Shown here piece after piece: positions 58,371 to 64,000 of a stretch of 64,000 bases of DNA. A model generated the notes under the pieces. The model ran no database searches. It was given only the letters and a program-made list of their open reading frames with translations, and was not told where the DNA came from. A program made the translations under genes and the position numbers. Position 1 is the first letter of the stretch. Each line of letters begins with the position of its first letter. The stretch spans positions 29,512,001 to 29,576,000 of the forward strand of contig OZ316892.1 of assembly GCA_973895155.1 (NCBI GenBank). The letters are read 5' to 3'. Source of the DNA: Marsupella aquatica. Its lineage: Eukaryota > Marchantiophyta.

Positions 58371-59612
58371 GTGCTCTTCCTCCTGCTCCTCTCTCTGCCC
58401 CTGAAACCTCCGCGGTGATCCTCATGCTTCAAGTTCCACGTCTTCGAAAAACTTCTCCGAATCACTCATATGAGAAAGTCACAAAAAATGTTATTTTTCA
58501 CAACTTCTCAAAAAACTCGAAACTCAACACCGCCGCGTAGCCCACAAAGCTAGGAGTCCAATACTGAAAACCGAAATCAAAATTGAAATTTGACGGAAAA
58601 GTTATTCAAATTTCGGTCGAGGTGGGTAAAACCTTGGAAAACTCCCCCGTTTTGACCACCTCAGGGAATAACCGAAATACCAAGTACAACCCGTTGTCGG
58701 AATTGCGATGTGATTGGTGCGCTGCATTGCCAACTTCAATGGCTACGACCTCGCCGAAAAATAACCAAAAAAATTACCGTTCGGCGGATGAAATCTTTGT
58801 CGGACGGTCAAAAAATAGCTCTCTGGTTTTTTTGGAATATTCTATGACCCTTGTACAGGCCCTGTGGGAATTTTGGAAGAACAATCGAGGGGCTGACATG
58901 TGTCCTCGAACCCCCAAAACCCCCTACCACCCTTCGTCGTCGAAATCTGGTCGCGCGCGCAGAAAATACACACGGCAGAATGTACCCCTCGACACCAAAC
59001 GCAAGATATCTCACTCGGGTTTTGACGAAATCAAGATCCGATTTCAGATTTGGAAACTAGACTCCGAGGCGATGAAGATCGATATAAGAAGCACCCAAAA
59101 CGAGGAAAGAACGAGGGAGAAAAAAATTGGTAAAGATGACAGATTTCTCTCAATTGCCATAGCCAATTTCGAATCAGTTTTTCAAAGAGAAAAAAATGGT
59201 ACCTTGTCAACAACGAATGTTGATCAATTGCACTTGGTGCCGTCACCAAGTCCAACAAGGTAATTGATTTTGCTTAGCCTTCCTCTTTGCATCAAAGAGC
59301 CAATCCCGGACTCAAAAACAATCGTCTTGCCTCAATCTCTCCGTTGAGTCAAAACACTTGACGCTTCTCCCTCCGAGTCGATTGCCAACTTTCTTCACAA
59401 AATCCAGAATGACGAAAACTTAGATCTCTCTGCACCACGAGCTCCGTTCAACGATTTCTTCACACCGTTAGAAAGCTCTTGCCCTGATCTATCCGTTGAG
59501 CCCATAAACTCCAAGTTCCATGCGATGGAACTCTGGAAAATCCACCAATACTCAACGCTGGAAAAACCGTCATGAAATCCCGTCACGAACACACGTCACC
59601 TCCCAAGCATGC
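58371..59612 (-). other. Copia 5' leader between primer site and gag
   Basis: About 1.2 kb of untranslated leader, unusually long. The opposite-strand open frame at 58583-59263 is probably a chance frame. Confidence 0.6.
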
Positions 59613-59624
59613 TCTGATACCAAT
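59613..59624 (-). promoter_or_regulatory. Copia primer binding site
   Basis: The minus strand reads TGGTATCAGAGC within a few bases of the 5' LTR, complementary to the 3' end of initiator tRNA-Met as in most plant copia elements. Confidence 0.9.
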
Positions 59625-60063
59625 TGTTGAGCATAGACGACGATCGCAACGGCAAGCCCAGGAACCATCCAACGCACAATAGTCGACACAAGAGATACGT
59701 GGTTCACCTCCTTGAGGCTACGTCCACGGGAACACACAAGAGAGCTTTACTGAACTCTAAGCCCGTCGGCTATACCGAGTCTCCACAGTGTAAGCTCTCC
59801 CTATCTCTCAAGTGGCTCCATAACAATGAGCCTTGGTTCTACCTCTCCAAGCACACATGCCTCTTATGATATAGTGTGCAACTTAGTTGTACCTAACCAC
59901 ATAGTTGTACCTAACCACATAGTTGTACCTAATCACGTAGTTGTACCTAACCACATAGTTGTACCTAATCACGTAGTTGTACCTAACCACGTAGTTGTAC
60001 CAACCCACGTTGTTGTACCAACCACGTCATACCTAACCTAGACGTAAGAGTAAATACCCAACA
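59625..60063 (-). repeat. Copia 5' LTR
   Basis: Identical to the 3' LTR in length and, by eye, in every base, including the 18-bp minisatellite (59887-60019 approx.). Confidence 0.95.
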
Positions 60064-60114
60064 AAAATAATGTACAATGTACTCCTGACATTGGATAAAT
60101 TTTGTCTTGAAATA

Positions 60115-60357
60115 TTTTATCAAACAACTTATAAGTACTTTGTCACTAAAGATGTTCTAATTGACAATACTCCCACTGTTTTTTCTTGACATTTATAAAA
60201 TCGTCACGGTTTCATACATGGATGACAAATTTACCAAGGTGACCAGGGGAACTATATACAAAAACTGTGACATTTTTGTAAATTTAAGAAAAACAGGGGC
60301 AATATTGTAAATTCAAACATCTTTAGTGGCAATGTACTCAAAAGTTGTTTCATCAAA
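60115..60357. repeat. Long imperfect inverted repeat (97-bp arms)
   Basis: Left arm 60115-60212 and right arm 60261-60357 pair over their full length at roughly three quarters of positions ('caaacaactt...cactaaagatg' against its complement), around a loop of about 48 bases. It starts 47 bp right of the copia target site. It could be a fold-back MITE or a small-RNA hairpin precursor. Confidence 0.75.
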
Positions 60358-61689
60358 TGATTCCATTCTTTGAATTTGTAAAATAGAAGTTCTTTTTTTC
60401 TTTCTTTAGTGAAGGTGTTGTCTTCACTCCCCATTCTGGTGGCTAAGTCATCAACTTTATGGTGTTTGTTCGCAGATTGATTGTCTTTGGCTCGGGGGTT
60501 TCACTTCCACAAAAATGGCACATCACGTGTTACGAAGAATAGGGCCATTTTATTGGTTCAAAGAGAAGACTTCAAAATTTTCTCAGGAGAACAATAGTCT
60601 TTTAAATCCAATTTTGAGACTTATAAGAGAAGTAGTGTCTTCTTAACCAAATTTTGGAATATTCCAACTTTATAGGGGTTAAAAATATATATCAGATTAC
60701 ATAACTAGTCCACTCTTTTTGTTTGGACGTCCTTTGGTTTGTGAGTTAGGAAACATCCAAACCTGTGTTAAATCTACGTCAAATTCATGTTGCCCAAGTT
60801 TCTTGTGGCCGTGTACACTGCTTGTCCAAATCCCCAATGCATGCTGCCCCCCAACCCAATTGTGTTCTGGCACTGACTTTGGGTTTGTTTTCTAGCACCC
60901 TTCACTTTTCATCACTCCGGCTTTGTTGATGTAAGCTTCAACCATGGTACCACCCGCAATGTGAAGGGTGAACTTAAGAGTTTTCACAAATTATAGATAA
61001 AAACATTTGAGCTTTAATTAAAGTTTCACTATTAGACCAACAATTGCAACTCATGTCCGGGAACCATGGGTTGGCCATAACATATTAAACCAACTGAAGA
61101 TTGTTTTAGGCAAAGTATCAGGCTTTGCTTGACACTTTGTTAGCCAAGCAGTCATGGTTGTTTGGATCGGTCCCCATCAATTTCAACTCCGTCAGCTCAC
61201 CCCTTGCAAGCGAGTCAAGTTTGACACAATAGTAAGTTCAAAGGGACCCGCACACTTCTCTCCACATCAAACCATTTGAAAAGGAAATTTCTGATTGACC
61301 CATCCTTCCAAACCTCAAGATATCCTCCCATGCCCCCGCCCCTGCCATGATCCTCTCTCTCTCTCCCCACCAAAATCCACTTACCATCTTGACCAACCTC
61401 AAAAAGGACATCTACAAGATCAGCCTAGCTAGGCCTCACCTGCAAGGCCTTTGCCACCAGCTCTCTGCCACCGATCTCCAAGTCACAAATGCGACAAACC
61501 TACCCTCAAAACTAGCAATAGGGCCTCGCACCTCCTGCCACTTTGAACTGATGCTCCACTTGGAAGGCTGGATGGGGGTGGGCTATTAGCTTTGCCACAA
61601 ATTTGTAATGTTGGTGGCTTGGACATAAACACATCTCCCGAACGTGGCTGTGGTGGACACATCCATAAGCACCAGTCAGAGGGCTTTTT
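60358..61689. other. Intergenic, no gene recognised
   Basis: Includes the second copy of the 51-kb dispersed repeat (about 60880-61180) and an 80-codon open frame at 61347-61589 without known motif. Confidence 0.45.
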
Positions 61690-62837
61690 GTCCAACATGT
61701 AGGGAGTAGGGGCTTGCTGAATTTTGAGAGTTGAAGGAGTGTGGGAGACGTGATAGAGAATACAACTTCTGAAGGTCAATAACTGGAAGGCACTCCAAAG
61801 GGACCATGTTGAGGGTTCAAAGGTAGGTCTTGCATGAAATAATGATGCAGGCTCAGGGGGCTTCAATGCACAGTGCTTGCCATAGAATTGATACCTGCTG
61901 TTGAATCATAAACTTAATGCAAACCTGGACCTAGGGCTAGGTTCAATGGGCTAGGAGTGAGGAGTACAAATATGTGTCATACATGATGTTTAAGCCAAAT
62001 AAGATTGTAGCTTGTCTAGGGATTGAGGGATGTACAAATACTGTTGTAGGGGATATGATTTTCTCTCACACTCCCTCTCAAACTTTAGGGGTACCCCTTG
62101 CCGGTGTATAGTAATAGTACAAGCCATTCTCATTGGCTCCTAAGTCAAAACTCATACACTTAGGATATTGTGTATACCTTGGCAGATAGTGTATACTTTG
62201 GCAGACAGCATATTTGGGCCCCAGGGGGTGTCAGAGGGAGTGATCGTACTCCTTGCCCCTCGCCCATGCAACCTAGTCCCATCCAATGTCTTATCCTGCA
62301 AGACATCCAACTGTCAGGTCACAAATATCAGAATTTAATATCATTGTCAAACCATTTCTTTCTGCCTTGAAAGCAAAAAGTAGACCCATCCAACAGAGGA
62401 TAGATGTTTTTCGTTGGAATATGCACCACTGTGGGGTAGCCCACAAGGGGGGACAATATGCAGGGATCCAAGAGGGGCCCAAACCAAGAGGAAGAGAGGA
62501 TTGAACAAAGGCCCCAAAGTGGGCTAGTAAGGGGCTGAGGAGAAACCAAGGCTCCCACCATTACACCCCCACCCACATGTACCCTCCAAACCCCTTGCAT
62601 GTGGAGGGGGGATTGAAACTGAAACCTCTTGGTTCTAGGCTTATCCCCTGGCCAACCATCCCTCAAGCCATTTCCCACCCATCTCTCCTCTCCTTTACCT
62701 TCTCAAACTTCCCGGTCATCATCTTCACCATCCAATGTCCCCCTACTCTTGCCGCCTCCATCACACGCGTGCACCTGGCTTTATTGCCCGCCCAAATATT
62801 CGCACGAGGTTTTAGGCTCATCCCCTGGTCAACCAGC
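61690..62837. repeat. Second copy of the 33.2-34.5 kb segment
   Basis: Matches 33220-34470 in order ('ggagacgtg', 'acctagggctaggttc', 'tgtgtataccttgg', 'catccaa', SINE, ankyrin end) with many substitutions and indels. Defines a segmental duplication that includes the ankyrin gene. Confidence 0.75.
62440..62660 (-). mobile_element. SINE copy, same family as 12906
   Basis: The minus strand reads 'ggccaggggataagcc' (A-box region), 'gtttcaatcccccctccaca' (B-box region) and further blocks in common with 12906-13215. Because the copy at 33950 lies at the matching position of the duplicated segment, it was inserted before the segmental duplication. Confidence 0.65.
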
Positions 62838-62983
62838 CTTCAAGCTATTTCCCACCCATCTCTCCTCGCCTTTGCCTTCTCAAACTCCTCAGTCATCATT
62901 TTCACCATCCCATGTCCCCCTACTCTCGCCGCCTCCATCACAGGCGTGCACCCGGTTTTATTGCCCACCCAAATATCCGCACC
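62638..62983. repeat. Tandem duplication (178 bp) of the ankyrin gene end
   Basis: 62638-62805 and 62816-62983 are homologous ('cctggccaacca' or 'cctggtcaacca', 'tttcccacccatctctcct', 'cgtgcac', 'tttattgccc'). The right unit holds the real stop of the ankyrin frame; the left unit is an extra, frame-preserving-looking copy of the last repeat lying beyond the stop. Confidence 0.8.
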
Positions 62984-64000
62984 GCCTTGAATCAACCGTC
63001 TAACTATCTCCTTGTGTCTCTTGCACACCGCACGTAATAGCGGAGTCCATCCCTCGATATTGCTTTTCGCCTCCACATTCGCTCCTCTACTCAGAAAGCA
63101 CTCCGTAGCAGCAAGATGACCTCTCTCAGCCGCGCGCATAAGCGGAGTAATGCCGCTTTCGTCGTTCAATCGCCACTGTCCATCAACGAAATCTTGTTGA
63201 TGGCTCTGCCCCTCAATGTTTGCGCCGTGGTCCAAGAGCAGCTCAATCATCTCAACTCCGCCGTAGAAAGCTGCTTCCGTCAAACACGTCCAGTCGTCTT
63301 TATTACCCGCTTCGATGTATGCCCCTTTCTCAAGAAGCACTCGTGCCACGGCCACTTTTTGGGCCCATGCGGCTTTGCAGAGCGGCGTGTAACCACACTT
63401 ATCGGGGATGTTGGGATCTGCACCGGCGGAAAGTAGAAGGGACGCTATTTCGTCGAATCCGTTCCAGGCCGCTATTTCGAGTGGAGTCCAGCCTTCGATC
63501 TCTTGGGCGGATGGGTTCGCACCCGCGGCGAGAAGCTGGGAGACTATGGCGGTATGGCCGGCTTTGGCTGCGACGTAGAGTGGGGTGGCGCGGTTATGGT
63601 CTTTAACGTCGATAATTGTGCCGCGAGACAGGAGGAGGGCGACGACGTCAGAAAATCCGAGATGGCTAGCTTCTGTTAGGGCGCTCCAACCGTCCTTGTT
63701 TTTGGCATCGATATCTGCGCCTTTGTCGAGGATGAGTTTTGCGTCATCGACAGAGCCGTCTATTGCTGCTCGATGTAGGGGCGTGTAGAAAAGGCAGTCT
63801 CTGGCATGGATGTCTGCACCGCTGTTGAGGAGCAGCCGTGCGATTTCCCAATGGCGTTGCCAAAGAGCCTCACACAGAGAAGTGTGTCCTGTATGCTTCG
63901 ACTTCGTTTCCATGTTTCCTCCGGCCGCGATCATCAGCTTTACCACTTCTATTTGGCAGTAAACGACGCCAAGCAGAAGTGGTGTCCAGCCTTCATTACC
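62840..64000 (-). CDS. Ankyrin-repeat protein, C-terminal part, paralogue of the 34.5-kb gene
   Basis: The minus frame is open from the right window edge to TGA at 62840-62842; about 370-385 residues of continuous ankyrin repeats ('GADIHARDCLFYTPLHRAA', 'LLSRGTIIDVKDHNRATPLY') are visible. It aligns along its whole length with the ankyrin exon at 34469-36211, with substitutions throughout and a longer insert in one loop ('QSHQQDFVDGQWRLNDESG'). At one repeat it keeps 'AAERGHLAATE', where the other copy reads 'AAERHLAATE', so this copy has the more regular repeat. Whether hydrolase exons precede it is beyond the window. Confidence 0.85.
   Translation of the reverse strand, partial: GNEGWTPLLLGVVYCQIEVVKLMIAAGGNMETKSKHTGHTSLCEALWQRHWEIARLLLNSGADIHARDCLFYTPLHRAAIDGSVDDAKLILDKGADIDAKNKDGWSALTEASHLGFSDVVALLLSRGTIIDVKDHNRATPLYVAAKAGHTAIVSQLLAAGANPSAQEIEGWTPLEIAAWNGFDEIASLLLSAGADPNIPDKCGYTPLCKAAWAQKVAVARVLLEKGAYIEAGNKDDWTCLTEAAFYGGVEMIELLLDHGANIEGQSHQQDFVDGQWRLNDESGITPLMRAAERGHLAATECFLSRGANVEAKSNIEGWTPLLRAVCKRHKEIVRRLIQGGADIWVGNKTGCTPVMEAARVGGHGMVKMMTEEFEKAKARRDGWEIA

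Larger units (their letters stand above)
54521..60063 (-). mobile_element. Ty1/copia retrotransposon, young but RT-deleted
   Basis: The element is 5,543 bp, coding strand minus. Its two LTRs are 439 bp each and identical by eye, flanked by a 5-bp target duplication aaaat (54516-54520, 60064-60068). The primer site next to the 5' LTR is the classic TGGTATCAGAGC (initiator tRNA-Met type). Gag, protease and integrase lie in one frame interrupted by three stops; the reverse transcriptase is missing, with only a C-terminal edge plus RNase H left. Identical LTRs date the insertion as very recent, so the defects were probably present in the RNA that was copied. Confidence 0.95.

Noticed and set aside
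58583-59263. 226-codon plus-strand open frame
   Set aside because: It lies antisense in the 5' leader of the copia element and has no known motif; chance frame more likely.

Overview
The window is nuclear DNA of a land plant. Four intron-bearing plant genes are readable: the 3' end of a PC-esterase-like (SGNH) gene, a large Ser/Pro-rich protein of unknown family, an aluminium-activated malate transporter (ALMT) family gene, and an 11-exon COP9 signalosome subunit 3 (CSN3) gene. Short introns, low gene density and fungal-type genes beside plant genes suggest a non-seed plant, perhaps a liverwort-like bryophyte. That placement is inference and weak.

Layout. 0-6.6 kb: 3' end of the esterase gene, then gene-poor DNA with two-copy tandem duplications and a decayed LINE. 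7.0-9.9 kb: the unknown Ser/Pro-rich gene, two exons. 12.9-18.4 kb: a tRNA-derived SINE with target-site duplication (TSD), a 1.1-kb tandem array and a small MITE. 20.0-23.5 kb: ALMT gene (+). 26.2-31.3 kb: CSN3 (-). 31.9-32.8 kb: two abutting Harbinger-type MITEs, then a solo LTR. 34.5-38.8 kb: a minus-strand gene joining a fungal STAND-type N-terminal segment, a SERAC1-like alpha/beta hydrolase and about 15 ankyrin repeats. 39.2-45.6 kb: a fungal-type EngB GTPase pseudogene split by a 5.4-kb Harbinger element. That element carries a SANT/Myb-like gene, a DDE transposase gene and a third gene resembling the RPA C-terminal OB fold. 47.1-49.3 kb: a Mutator-type MITE next to a decayed Crypton/DUF3504-like tyrosine recombinase gene. 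52.8-53.2 kb: an array of 20-bp palindromes. 54.5-60.1 kb: a Ty1/copia element with identical 439-bp LTRs, no reverse transcriptase and three in-frame stops. 61.7-64.0 kb: a diverged second copy of the ankyrin locus, running off the right edge.

Working together. The plant genes look independent of each other. The fungal-like hydrolase/ankyrin gene resembles fungal NACHT-ankyrin immune or incompatibility proteins, but no NACHT is visible. It lies head-to-head with the EngB-like pseudogene, which also reads as fungal in type; one transfer could have brought both. The Harbinger element and the MITEs at 31.9 kb share terminal repeats, so that transposase family probably mobilised them. Splice models were read by eye from frame, GT/AG and family similarity, and were not computed.
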